DNA from: Firmicutes bacterium CAG:110
GTDB lineage: Bacteria > Bacillota > Clostridia > Oscillospirales > Oscillospiraceae
NCBI GenBank assembly: GCA_000434635.1
Contig: HF988014.1
Span: 366-14,661, forward strand
DNA: 14,296 nt
Direction of reading: 5' to 3'
Shown: positions 1-6,415 of the stretch, piece after piece
Layout: every line of letters starts with the position of its first letter
Numbering within the stretch: the stretch's first letter is position 1
Made by a program: the position numbers and the translations under genes
Notes under the pieces: model-generated
The model's database searches: none
Seen by the model: only the letters and a program-made list of their open reading frames with translations
What the model was told of the DNA's origin: nothing

Positions 1-32
1 GGCGGCAGGCGCTTTTTCCTCGTTTTTTAGGT

Positions 33-374
33 TTACACCAGCTCGATGACTGCCATCTCAGCAGCATCTCCCCGGCGGGCGCCGGTGCGGGTCACTCTGG
101 TGTAGCCGCCGTTGCGGTCAGCGTACTTCGGAGCGATCTCCTTGAACAGCTTGTTGGCAACGTCTTCCTTGGTGATGAAAGACAGCGCCTTACGGTAAGC
201 TGCCAGGTTGCCCTTCTTGCCCAGAGTAATCATTTTCTCAACCACAGGCTGGACTTCCTTGGCACGATAGAAGGTGGTCTCCATCTTGCCATTGGCCAGC
301 AGGTCGGTTACCTGCTGACGCAGCAGGGCCTTTCTCTGTGCGCTGGTTTTACCCAGCTTACGAGTGCCGAACAT
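33..374 (-). CDS. rplQ: Ribosomal protein L17 (bL17)
   Basis: L17 lies next to the exit tunnel opening on the 50S. The 113-residue product is typical of Firmicutes. It begins MFGTRKLGKTSAQRKALLRQ and has TTFYRAKEVQPVVEKMITLGKKGNLAAYRKAL, the family signature, then NGGYTRVTRTGARRGDAAEMAVIEL at the end. AAAGGAGG is 8-9 nt before the ATG. It is the last gene of the alpha operon. Only 32 nt are visible past the stop; they are A-rich then GC-rich (AAAAAAC, then GCGCCTGCCGCC), which could begin a terminator or the next leader, but the window ends there. Confidence 0.97.
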   Translation of the reverse strand: MFGTRKLGKTSAQRKALLRQQVTDLLANGKMETTFYRAKEVQPVVEKMITLGKKGNLAAYRKALSFITKEDVANKLFKEIAPKYADRNGGYTRVTRTGARRGDAAEMAVIELV

Positions 375-385
375 GAACGTTTCCT

Positions 386-446
386 CCTTTTTTGAAAGGT
401 ATCTCGATACTTATCTCAGGAAGCTCTGATGAAATCGGCAAGAGCT
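386..446 (-). promoter_or_regulatory. rplQ leader: 6-bp stem and ribosome-binding-site hairpin
   Basis: AGCTCT (446-441) pairs perfectly with AGAGCT (427-422). Nearer the gene, CCTTT (399-395) pairs with AAAGG (390-386) around CAAA, and this covers the first part of the AAAGGAGG site of L17. A competing small stem (GTAT with ATAC around CGAG, about 398-410) uses neighbouring bases. The layout could gate ribosome access to rplQ, but the stems are short. Confidence 0.5.
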
Positions 447-476
447 GACAGCGAGGGATTTTGTTCCCATGCAATG

Positions 477-520
477 GCTGGAAAACGGAGGAATACTGAA
501 TGTATTTCCCATTTTTCAGC
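477..520 (-). promoter_or_regulatory. Hairpin in the rpoA-rplQ gap, second stem
   Basis: This begins at the base next to the first hairpin. GCTG with AAAA at the 5' side pairs with TTTT, a bulged C, and CAGC at the 3' side; a higher stem pairs GGA(A)ATAC with GTATTCC around the loop ATTCA, with a small internal loop between. About 15 base pairs form in all, with minor bulges. The two stems could stack end to end. Confidence 0.6.
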
Positions 521-559
521 CTGCGGCATGGGGGCAAAAGGCCCGCTGCTCAGCCGCAG
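521..559 (-). promoter_or_regulatory. Hairpin in the rpoA-rplQ gap, first stem
   Basis: On the transcript strand CTGCGGC (559-553) pairs perfectly with GCCGCAG (527-521). Inside, GGGC and GCCC can form a 4-bp stem around CTTTT. It begins about 20 nt after the rpoA stop. The following bases are GCTGAAAAA, not a U-run, so an intrinsic terminator is unlikely. Confidence 0.6.
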
Positions 560-579
560 ACGATTGATTCAGAGTTTCC

Positions 580-1539
580 TCATGTGTTGCTGCCAGAATC
601 CTCGCTGGCCAGGGACAGCCCCATCATCTCCAGCTTCTTCTGTACCTCGTCCAGAGACTTCTTGCCCATGTTGCGGACCTTCATCATGTCCTCGCCGGTC
701 TTGTTGATCAGGTCGGCGACGGTGTTGATGTTGGCACGCTTCAGGCAGTTGAAGCTGCGGACAGACAGATCCAGCTCATCAATGGTCATGGACAGTTTGG
801 CGTCGGGGCGGTCAGCGGTCTTCTCCACGACCGTGGAGGAAGTGCTGACGGAATCGGACAGGTTGGTAAAAACCGTCAGATGATCGCTCAGGATCTTCGC
901 GCCCAAAGACACGGCGTCCTTGGCAGTGATGGTGGAATCCGTCCAGACCTCAAGGGTCAGCTTGTCGAAATCGGTCTTGTCGCCGACTCGAGTCGGCTCC
1001 ACCGTGTAATTCACCTTGGTAACAGGCGAATAGATGGAGTCAATGGGAATCACGCCGATGACGGTCTGGGGCGTCTTGTTCCGGTCAGAGGAAACATAGC
1101 CGCGACCCTGTGCCAGAGTGATCTCCATATTAAACGTGGCGTCCTCGCCCAGAGTGCAGATGTGCAGCTCCGGGTTCAGAATCTCAACCTCGGCATCGGC
1201 CTTGATATCGCCGGCAGTGACCTCACAGGGGCCAACTGCGTCGATATGCACGGTTTTGACGCCTGCGCAGTGCAGCTTCGGGGTTATCCGCTTGACGTTC
1301 AGGACGATCTCCGTCACATCCTCGGTGACACCGGGGATGGTGGAGAACTCGTGCTGCACGCCCTGAATCTTCACAGAAGTTGCAGCATAGCCCGGCAGAC
1401 TGCTCAGCAGAATGCGGCGCAGGGAGTTGCCCAAAGTCATGCCGTAACCGCGCTCCAGAGGCTCCACTACATACTTGCCGTAAGAGGGGTCCTCCGGGGC
1501 ATCAAGACAGGTGATACGGGGCTTTTCAATTTCTACCAT
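580..1539 (-). CDS. rpoA: DNA-directed RNA polymerase subunit alpha
   Basis: The alpha dimer is the scaffold for RNA polymerase assembly, and its C-terminal domain contacts promoter UP elements and activators. The 319 residues have the normal two-domain plan. The N-terminal domain (1 to about 228) contains EPLERGYGMTLGNSLRRILL, the dimer/beta-contact helix. A linker of about 20 residues follows, and the C-terminal domain (about 250-308) shows LSVRSFNCLKRANI and NMGKKSLDEV. R261, N264 and K294 match E. coli R265, N268 and K298, the DNA-contact residues. AAGGAGG is placed before the ATG at 1537-1539. Downstream are 205 nt without a gene before L17. Confidence 0.98.
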   Translation of the reverse strand: MVEIEKPRITCLDAPEDPSYGKYVVEPLERGYGMTLGNSLRRILLSSLPGYAATSVKIQGVQHEFSTIPGVTEDVTEIVLNVKRITPKLHCAGVKTVHIDAVGPCEVTAGDIKADAEVEILNPELHICTLGEDATFNMEITLAQGRGYVSSDRNKTPQTVIGVIPIDSIYSPVTKVNYTVEPTRVGDKTDFDKLTLEVWTDSTITAKDAVSLGAKILSDHLTVFTNLSDSVSTSSTVVEKTADRPDAKLSMTIDELDLSVRSFNCLKRANINTVADLINKTGEDMMKVRNMGKKSLDEVQKKLEMMGLSLASEDSGSNT

Positions 1540-1563
1540 GAATCAAAACCCTCCTTAATGGTA

Positions 1564-1582
1564 TGGGGAGAATGTCTCCCCA
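1564..1582 (-). promoter_or_regulatory. Perfect 8-bp hairpin ahead of rpoA
   Basis: On the transcript strand TGGGGAGA (1582-1575) pairs perfectly with TCTCCCCA (1571-1564) around the loop CAT. It lies in the 77-nt gap between S4 and rpoA and ends about 8 nt before the TAAGGAGGG that starts rpoA translation. No run of U follows, so it does not look like an intrinsic terminator. Upstream, CCCCCCT (about 1601-1609) could pair with the ribosome-binding site, offering a second fold. Confidence 0.7.
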
Positions 1583-1616
1583 CATAACAATAATGCGTAC
1601 TGTAGGGGGGATGGCA

Positions 1617-2213
1617 TTACTTGGAGTACAACTCGACGATGAGATGCACAGCGATATCGAAGTCGATATCTGCCTTGGTGGGCAGAGCAATGACCTTACC
1701 CTGGAGGGTGTTCTTATCACGATCCAGCCACTTGGGGGCAGCAACGAAAGCATCGTCTTCCTTCAGCTTCTTGAAGAAAGCGTTGGAGGAGGCTTTCTCG
1801 GAAACAGCGACCACATCGCCAACCTTGATCAGGTAGCTGGGGATGTTGACATGGTTGCCGTTGACGGTGAAATGGCCGTGGTTCACCAGCTGGCGAGCCT
1901 GACGGCGGGTATTGGCGAAGCCCAGACGGTACACGACGTTGTCCAGCCGGCGCTCGCAGTAGGTCAGCAGCACCTCACCGGTGTTGCCCTCGGCGCGGGC
2001 GGCCTTGTCGTAGTAGTTCCGGAACTGCTTCTCCTGAATACCGTAAACAAATTTGACCTTCTGCTTCTCGGTCAGCTGAGTGGCGTACTCAGACTTCTTC
2101 GCTCTTCTCTGGCCGCCGGGGTTCTTGTTGGAAGTCTTGTTGTAACCCATCGCGGCAGGAGAAACGCCCAGCGTTCTGCAACGCTTCAGCACGGGCTGCA
2201 TATTCTTAGCCAT
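1617..2213 (-). CDS. rpsD: Ribosomal protein S4 (uS4), cysteine-poor form
   Basis: S4 starts assembly of the 30S body and, in several bacteria, represses its own operon by binding mRNA. The product is 198 residues. It begins MAKNMQPVLKRCRTLGVSP and has the S4 RNA-binding domain from about residue 87 (CERRLDNVVYRLGFANTRRQ, ARQLVNHGHFTVNGNHVNIP). Only two cysteines (C12, C86) are present, so this is the zinc-free form. GGAGG lies 8-9 nt upstream. Its place between S11 and RpoA follows the alpha-operon order of E. coli and many Clostridia; in B. subtilis rpsD lies elsewhere. Confidence 0.98.
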   Translation of the reverse strand: MAKNMQPVLKRCRTLGVSPAAMGYNKTSNKNPGGQRRAKKSEYATQLTEKQKVKFVYGIQEKQFRNYYDKAARAEGNTGEVLLTYCERRLDNVVYRLGFANTRRQARQLVNHGHFTVNGNHVNIPSYLIKVGDVVAVSEKASSNAFFKKLKEDDAFVAAPKWLDRDKNTLQGKVIALPTKADIDFDIAVHLIVELYSK

Positions 2214-2238
2214 AACGCAAATTCCTCCTATACCTTAA

Positions 2239-2640
2239 TCAGACACGACGTCTCTTGGGAGGACGGCAGCCATTGTGAGGAATGGGAGTCACGTCCTTGA
2301 TCATAACGACTTCCAGGCCGGCAGTCTGCAGGGCGCGGATAGCAGCCTCACGTCCCTGACCGGGGCCCTTCACATAGACCTCAACGGTCTTCAGGCCATG
2401 CTCCATCGCAGCCTTGGCAGCGGTCTCAGCCGCGGTCTGGGCAGCGAAGGGAGTGGACTTCTTGGAACCACGGAAGCCCAGTCCGCCGGAGGAAGCCCAG
2501 GACAGGGCATTGCCTTCCAGATCGGTGATGGTGACCATGGTGTTGTTGAAAGAGGAACGGATATGTGCCGCACCCTTTTCTACGTTCTTGCGCTCGCGAC
2601 GGCGCTTGATAACCTTCTTAGCAGCAGCTTTAGCAGCCAT
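2239..2640 (-). CDS. rpsK: Ribosomal protein S11 (uS11)
   Basis: S11 is on the 30S platform and lines the mRNA exit channel. The product is 133 residues with an Ala/Lys/Arg-rich N-terminal tail, then HIRSSFNNTMVTITDLEGNA, LSWASSGGLGFRGSKKSTPF, GPGQGREAAIRALQTAGLEV and the invariant end DVTPIPHNGCRPPKRRRV. It follows S13 with a 14-nt gap and precedes S4 by 25 nt. Confidence 0.98.
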   Translation of the reverse strand: MAAKAAAKKVIKRRRERKNVEKGAAHIRSSFNNTMVTITDLEGNALSWASSGGLGFRGSKKSTPFAAQTAAETAAKAAMEHGLKTVEVYVKGPGQGREAAIRALQTAGLEVVMIKDVTPIPHNGCRPPKRRRV

Positions 2641-2654
2641 TTACATATCCCTCC

Positions 2655-3023
2655 TTACTTCTTCTTGTTTGCAATGGTCTTCTTGGGACCCTTGCGGGTA
2701 CGGGCGTTGGTCTTCGTCCGCTGGCCGTGCACAGGCAGGCCGCGGCGATGACGCATGCCGCGATAGCAGCCGATCTCACTCAGCCGCTTGATGTTCATAG
2801 CGGTCTCCCGGCGCAGGTCGCCTTCGATGATATAGTGATGCTCGATCGCATCACGCAGCTTGGCTTCCTGTTCCTCGGTCAGGTCCTTGACGCGGATATC
2901 GGGGTCGATACCGGTCACTTCCAGAACCTTGGCTGCACGGGCGGGGCCGATGCCATAGATATAGGTCAGAGCAACCTCGATCCGCTTGTCGCGGGGAAGA
3001 TCAATACCAGAAATACGTGCCAT
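2655..3023 (-). CDS. rpsM: Ribosomal protein S13 (uS13)
   Basis: S13 lies in the 30S head, bridges to the 50S via L5 and touches P-site tRNA with its C-terminal tail. The product is 122 residues. It begins MARISGIDLPRDKRIEVALT, has the helix-hairpin-helix YIYGIGPARAAKVL at 21-34, and the signature RGMRHRRGLPVHGQRTKTNA before the basic end. AGGAGG is present upstream. Its stop TAA is part of the S11 ribosome-binding site (TAAGGAGGG). In E. coli this is the first gene of the alpha operon; here no promoter was visible in front of it. Confidence 0.98.
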   Translation of the reverse strand: MARISGIDLPRDKRIEVALTYIYGIGPARAAKVLEVTGIDPDIRVKDLTEEQEAKLRDAIEHHYIIEGDLRRETAMNIKRLSEIGCYRGMRHRRGLPVHGQRTKTNARTRKGPKKTIANKKK

Positions 3024-3042
3024 ATTCTTTCAGCACCTCCTA

Positions 3043-3156
3043 TTAGCCTTGTCTCTGCTTGTGCTTGGGGTTTTCGCAAATTACCATAACGCGACCCTTG
3101 CGCTTGATGATCTTACACTTTTCGCACATGGGTTTAACGGACGGTCTTACCTTCAT
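3043..3156 (-). CDS. rpmJ: Ribosomal protein L36 (bL36), zinc-binding form
   Basis: This 37-residue gene is easy to miss by length. Translation from ATG at 3154-3156 gives MKVRPSVKPMCEKCKIIKRK, then GRVMVICENPKHKQRQG and a TAA stop. The zinc ligands C11, C14, C27 and H32 are all present, so this is the zinc-binding (C+) L36 that sits in the 50S near the L7/L12 stalk base. GGAGG lies 9-10 nt before the ATG. It is in its normal place between infA and rpsM. Some bacteria hold a second, zinc-free copy elsewhere; this window cannot show that. Confidence 0.98.
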   Translation of the reverse strand: MKVRPSVKPMCEKCKIIKRKGRVMVICENPKHKQRQG

Positions 3157-3193
3157 ACTGTTTAACCTCCATATGAGAATGTCTTCTCTGAAT

Positions 3194-3412
3194 TTACTTG
3201 CTTCTCCATGTGATCCGGCCTTGGGTCAGGTCATACGGAGACATTTGAACGGTTACTTTGTCACCGGGCAAGATCTTAATGAAATTCATTCTGAGCTTGC
3301 CGGAAATGTGTGCCAGAATGGTGTGTCCGTTGCCGATGTCAACTTTGAACATAGCGTTCGGCAAAGCATCTGTTACGATGCCCTCAATCTCGATTACGTC
3401 GTCTTTCGCCAA
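3194..3412 (-). CDS. infA: Translation initiation factor IF-1
   Basis: IF-1 binds the 30S A site during initiation and works with IF-2 and IF-3. The 72 residues are the exact common length and form one OB fold. The motifs DDVIEIEGIV, ALPNAMFKVDIGNGH, LAHISGKLRMNFIKILPGD and the end LTQGRITWRSK are diagnostic. The start codon is TTG (3410-3412), supported by a ribosome-binding site inside the preceding gene and by family alignment of MAKDDVIE. L36 follows after a 37-nt gap. Confidence 0.97.
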   Translation of the reverse strand: MAKDDVIEIEGIVTDALPNAMFKVDIGNGHTILAHISGKLRMNFIKILPGDKVTVQMSPYDLTQGRITWRSK

Positions 3413-3428
3413 GTTAATTACCCTCCCA
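3410..3428 (-). promoter_or_regulatory. infA ribosome-binding site and TTG start codon
   Basis: On the transcript strand GGGAGGG (within about 3422-3428) lies in the last codons of the KOW gene, followed by its TAA and the TTG at 3412-3410. Spacing from the GGAGG core to TTG is about 8 nt. No ATG or GTG in frame fits the IF-1 N terminus; the next ATG is codon 21, inside the OB fold. The TTG start is therefore well supported. Confidence 0.8.
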
Positions 3429-3720
3429 GGTTGTTCGCTTGCATTTCCCTGGCGAGGAACGCCAGGTCTCTTCGTAATTCGCTGTTGAGCACTTTGTCGC
3501 CGGAAAGGATCTTGCCGGCAACTCTGGTCTCAGAGCGAAGGACTTTTTTTGTGTGCTTCCGTTTTTTCCGCTTGGGTTTCTCTATGGTGCGGTCTTTCCC
3601 GTTGGCCAGGAACAGGTAAACAGGATCTGCGTCTATCACGTAAAACCATTCGCCCTGATCCCGTCCGGCGGTCGACATCACCACGTCCGAAATCTGAATG
3701 TCTGGCAAATCGGAGTCCAT
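3418..3720 (-). CDS. KOW-domain RNA-binding protein (L14e-like, YbzG-like)
   Basis: This 100-residue protein has an N-terminal KOW-type SH3-like domain (about 8-46): ISDVVMSTAGRDQGEWFYVID, then YLFLANGKDRTIEKPKRKKRKHTKKV, a very basic run at 48-60. The remaining 40 residues are charged and likely helical. Firmicutes often carry such a protein exactly here, between map and infA; it resembles archaeal/eukaryotic L14e-type KOW proteins and is presumed to bind RNA or the ribosome, but I know of no settled function. GAAGGA in the end of map is 9 nt before the ATG. Its last codons (CTG GGA GGG TAA) hold the infA ribosome-binding site. Confidence 0.88.
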   Translation of the reverse strand: MDSDLPDIQISDVVMSTAGRDQGEWFYVIDADPVYLFLANGKDRTIEKPKRKKRKHTKKVLRSETRVAGKILSGDKVLNSELRRDLAFLAREMQANNLGG

Positions 3721-3723
3721 AAA

Positions 3724-4479
3724 TCAAAGTCCTTCGGTGACGGTGAGTATTTCCGGCTCGCCGTCGGTGATGAGTACAGTATTTTCATAGTGAGCCGAGA
3801 GCTTTCCGTCGGCAGTCACCGTGGTCCAGCCGTCCTTGAGAACACGGACTTCATAGGTGCCCATGTTCACCATCGGCTCTACCGCGATGGTCATGCCGGG
3901 GAGCAACCTTGGCCCCCGGCCGGGATTTCCGAAATTCGGAACTTCCGGCTCCTCATGCAGGTTGCGTCCTACGCCGTGACCTACGAAGGAACGCACAACT
4001 GCAAAACCGTTAGACTCCACATACGTTTGAACCGCGTGGGAGATATCTTGCACACGCATGCCCTTTTTGGCGAACCGGATGCCCTCGAAGAAGGACTGCC
4101 GGGTCACGTCAATGAGCTTCTGCGCTTCGGTGCTGATGCTGCCGCAGGCATAGGTTGCTGCACAATCGCCATGAAATCCCTTGTAGTACGCGCCCACGTC
4201 CACCGACACGATGTCCCCGTCTCTCAGGATGTAATGTCCCGGAATTCCGTGGATGACCGTGCTGTTGACGCTGATGCACGCACTGGCGGGGTAGCCGCTG
4301 TAGTTCAGGAACGACGGTTTCGCGCCCTGAGACACGATATAATCGTGAACGGCCTGATCGATCGCCTTTGTCGATACGCCGGGTCTTACCATTTTCCCTG
4401 CCAAAGCACGGGCTGCCGCGGTAATTTTGCAGGCCTCGCGCATCGCTTCCAGCTCATGTTCATTTTTGATTGAGATCAT
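3724..4479 (-). CDS. map: Methionine aminopeptidase, type I
   Basis: Map removes the first Met from nascent proteins when the second residue is small; it is a two-metal hydrolase. The 251 residues are a single catalytic domain without the extra N-terminal zinc-finger or type II insert. All metal ligands are present: D94 (VDVG), D105 (HGDCA), H168 (GHGVGR), E201 (VEPM) and E232 (YENT). The other active-site histidines are H77 (VIHGIP) and H175 (LHEEP). The ATG overlaps the adk stop by four bases (ATGA). The KOW-domain gene follows after 3 nt. Confidence 0.98.
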   Translation of the reverse strand: MISIKNEHELEAMREACKITAAARALAGKMVRPGVSTKAIDQAVHDYIVSQGAKPSFLNYSGYPASACISVNSTVIHGIPGHYILRDGDIVSVDVGAYYKGFHGDCAATYACGSISTEAQKLIDVTRQSFFEGIRFAKKGMRVQDISHAVQTYVESNGFAVVRSFVGHGVGRNLHEEPEVPNFGNPGRGPRLLPGMTIAVEPMVNMGTYEVRVLKDGWTTVTADGKLSAHYENTVLITDGEPEILTVTEGL

Positions 4480-5114
4480 GCCTTTGCCCCTATCGCCTTG
4501 AGGATATCCTCATTGGCACCTTCAATGGACTGGCTTCCGTTCACTGTGCGGAGTCTGCCCAGCTTGCCGTAGAAGTCCTTCAGGACTTCGGTGGAAGCGT
4601 GGTAGACCTGCAGGCGCTTGCGCACCGTCTCCGGTGCGTCGTCCTTGCGGACGATCAGCTCGCTGCCGCAGGCGTCACAGATGCCATCCTTTTTGGGAGG
4701 ATTGGCGACGATGTGATAGCTGGCGCCGCACTTGGGGCAGACACGCCGCCCGGTCATCCGGCTCTCGATTGCACTGTCGTCAACCTCGATGGAAACTACA
4801 TGGTCGATACGAATTCCCTTGGCTTCCAGCGCTTCGGCCTGGGCCAGCGTGCGGGGCACACCGTCCAGAATGAAGCCGTTTGCGCAGTCGCTCTGAGCCA
4901 CGCGGTCGGCAACGATGCCGAGGATCAGCTCATCGGGGACAAGCGCGCCTTCGTCCATGTATTGCTTGGCCTTTTTTCCCAGCTCCGTGCCGTTGGCCAT
5001 AGCCTCACGGAGCATGTTCCCGGTAGAAATGGCGGGAATGGAGAGCTTCTTAACAAGAAGCTCTGCTTGTGTTCCCTTTCCGGCGCCGGGAGCGCCCAGT
5101 AGAATGAGATTCAT
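4476..5114 (-). CDS. adk: Adenylate kinase, zinc-LID type
   Basis: Adk converts ATP + AMP to 2 ADP in the cytoplasm. The 212-residue protein is the long bacterial form. The P-loop GAPGAGKGTQ is at 7-16, the AMP-binding RxxL region is TGNMLREAM at 31-39, and the LID domain (about 120-160) has four cysteines, C126, C129, C146 and C149, set as a structural zinc site. R88 of the AMP site is present, but the signature reads FILDGVPRT (81-89): Val86 replaces the Phe/Tyr/Ile normal in DGFPR. The frame is clean (codon GTG). AGGAGG lies 9 nt upstream. The stop overlaps the map start as ATGA, so the two are probably coupled. Confidence 0.97.
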   Translation of the reverse strand: MNLILLGAPGAGKGTQAELLVKKLSIPAISTGNMLREAMANGTELGKKAKQYMDEGALVPDELILGIVADRVAQSDCANGFILDGVPRTLAQAEALEAKGIRIDHVVSIEVDDSAIESRMTGRRVCPKCGASYHIVANPPKKDGICDACGSELIVRKDDAPETVRKRLQVYHASTEVLKDFYGKLGRLRTVNGSQSIEGANEDILKAIGAKA

Positions 5115-5131
5115 CCTGCCATACCTCCTGC

Positions 5132-6403
5132 TTAGTCCAGGAAGCCCTTGTAGTGCCGCATCAGCATCTGTGCTTCCAGCGCCTTCACCGTCTCAAGGGC
5201 AACGCCCACAACGATGATGACGGAGGTGCCGCCGATGGCCAGGTTCTTGACGCCTTCCATCAGGTTGCCCGCGATAATGGGCAGCAGCGCGACAATGCCG
5301 AGATATACGGAACCAAAGACGATGATCTTGTTGATGACCTTCTGGATGAAGTCGGCGGTGGGCTTGCCGGGACGGAAGCCCGGGATGAAGCCGCCGTTGG
5401 ACTTCAGGTTGTTGGAGATCTCCACGGTATCGTACTGGATGGTGGAGTAGAACCAGCTGAAGAAGAAGATCATGATGAAGTAGATCACTGCGTAGATCCA
5501 GCTGGAGGAGCTCCAGACGTGATCATACCACCAGCCGCTGGTCTTGCCGGTAAAGGCACAGATGGTAGCGGGCAGGCTGCAGATGGACTGGGCAAAGATG
5601 ATAGGCATAACGCCGGACATTGCCACCTTGATAGGCAGGTTGGTGTTCTGGCCGCCGTAGACCTTCCGGCCCACAACGCGCTTGGCGTACTGAATGGGGA
5701 TGCGGCGCTCGGCGTCATTGATGAAGACGATGAACAGCACGAGAGCAACAATGCCAACCAGAACGATGATGATCTGCCACCAGACCAGGGTCGTCAGCGT
5801 GCCGACCATTCCTGGGATGCTGGAGATGATGTTGGCAAACAGGATCATGGAGATACCATTGCCGATACCGAATTCCGTGATCTGCTCGCCCAGCCACATG
5901 ACCAGAGCGGAGCCGGCGGTGAACGCCAGAATGATGACCAGCGCGGGCAGGAGGCCCTCGGAGGTGATGATGGAGATCTGAGAAGAGTAGTTGCGCAGCA
6001 TCATGTAGTACGCCCAGCCCATCAGCAGGCCAAGGCCGACCGTGGTGTAGCGGGTGATGCGCTCAATTTTCTTCTTGCCATCCTCGCCGCCGTCCTTCGC
6101 CAGCCGCTCCAGAGCGGGAATGGCGACAGTCAGCAGCTGAATGATGATGGAGGCGTTAATGTAGGGCTGAATGCCCAGTGCAAGCACGGTGGCGCGGGAG
6201 AACGCGCTGCCGGACATTGCATTGTACAGGCCCAGGATAGTACTGGACAGAACGCTGTCGAAGTAATTCGCCAGAGTGGTCACGTCAATGAACGGAACCG
6301 GGATGACGCTGCCCAAACGGTAAATCAGCAGAATGAACAGGGTGAAGAGGAGCTTCTTCCGCAGTTCAGGAATCTTCCAGGCATTCTTGAGTGTCTGCAG
6401 CAC
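5132..6403 (-). CDS. secY: Protein translocase channel subunit SecY
   Basis: SecY is the pore of the Sec translocon, which with SecE and SecG moves or inserts proteins across the cell membrane. The 423 residues hold about ten hydrophobic segments, the first at about 17-38. Both family signatures are present: GIQPYINASIIIQLL in the TM2 region and WLGEQITEFGIGNGISMIL in the TM4/cytoplasmic-loop region. The C5 loop FIPGFRPGKPTADFI and the end LMRHYKGFLD are standard. The start codon is GTG (6401-6403), touching the L15 stop; no ATG fits the expected N terminus MLQTLKNAWKIPELRKK. It sits at the usual place between L15 and adk. Confidence 0.98.
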   Translation of the reverse strand: MLQTLKNAWKIPELRKKLLFTLFILLIYRLGSVIPVPFIDVTTLANYFDSVLSSTILGLYNAMSGSAFSRATVLALGIQPYINASIIIQLLTVAIPALERLAKDGGEDGKKKIERITRYTTVGLGLLMGWAYYMMLRNYSSQISIITSEGLLPALVIILAFTAGSALVMWLGEQITEFGIGNGISMILFANIISSIPGMVGTLTTLVWWQIIIVLVGIVALVLFIVFINDAERRIPIQYAKRVVGRKVYGGQNTNLPIKVAMSGVMPIIFAQSICSLPATICAFTGKTSGWWYDHVWSSSSWIYAVIYFIMIFFFSWFYSTIQYDTVEISNNLKSNGGFIPGFRPGKPTADFIQKVINKIIVFGSVYLGIVALLPIIAGNLMEGVKNLAIGGTSVIIVVGVALETVKALEAQMLMRHYKGFLD

Positions 6404-6415
6404 TTATACCACCTC
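6401..6415 (-). promoter_or_regulatory. secY ribosome-binding site and GTG start inside/abutting L15 end
   Basis: Reading the transcript strand, GAGGTGG (6415-6409) falls in the last L15 codons, TAA (6406-6404) ends L15, and GTG (6403-6401) starts secY with no base between. The only upstream ribosome-binding sequence is therefore translated as L15, so secY translation is expected to be coupled to L15. Confidence 0.75.

Noticed and set aside
1..32. Terminator or next gene after L17
   Set aside because: Only 32 nt are available; an A-rich then GC-rich run is compatible with either, so nothing can be called.
411..440. Sigma-A promoter for rplQ (TTGCCG with GATAAG downstream)
   Set aside because: Spacing is 20 nt and the -10 match is weak; a 17-nt spacing gives TGAGAT, also weak.
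416..529. 37-codon open frame (MPQAEKWEIH...) in the rpoA-rplQ gap, minus strand
   Set aside because: The bases before its ATG are C-rich (TTTTGCCCCC) with no Shine-Dalgarno, and it lies across the hairpins of the leader. It resembles no peptide I know.
477..559. Terminator between rpoA and rplQ
   Set aside because: Neither hairpin is followed by a run of U on the transcript strand; read the other way, no gene ends into it from the plus strand.
1564..1582. Intrinsic terminator between S4 and rpoA
   Set aside because: The stem is strong, but no U-tract follows on the minus strand; the next bases are TACCATTAAGGAGG.
1526..1585. 19-codon frame (MWGDILPIPL...) overlapping the rpoA start
   Set aside because: No ribosome-binding site ahead of the ATG, and the ATG falls at the base of the rpoA leader hairpin; more likely chance than a leader peptide.
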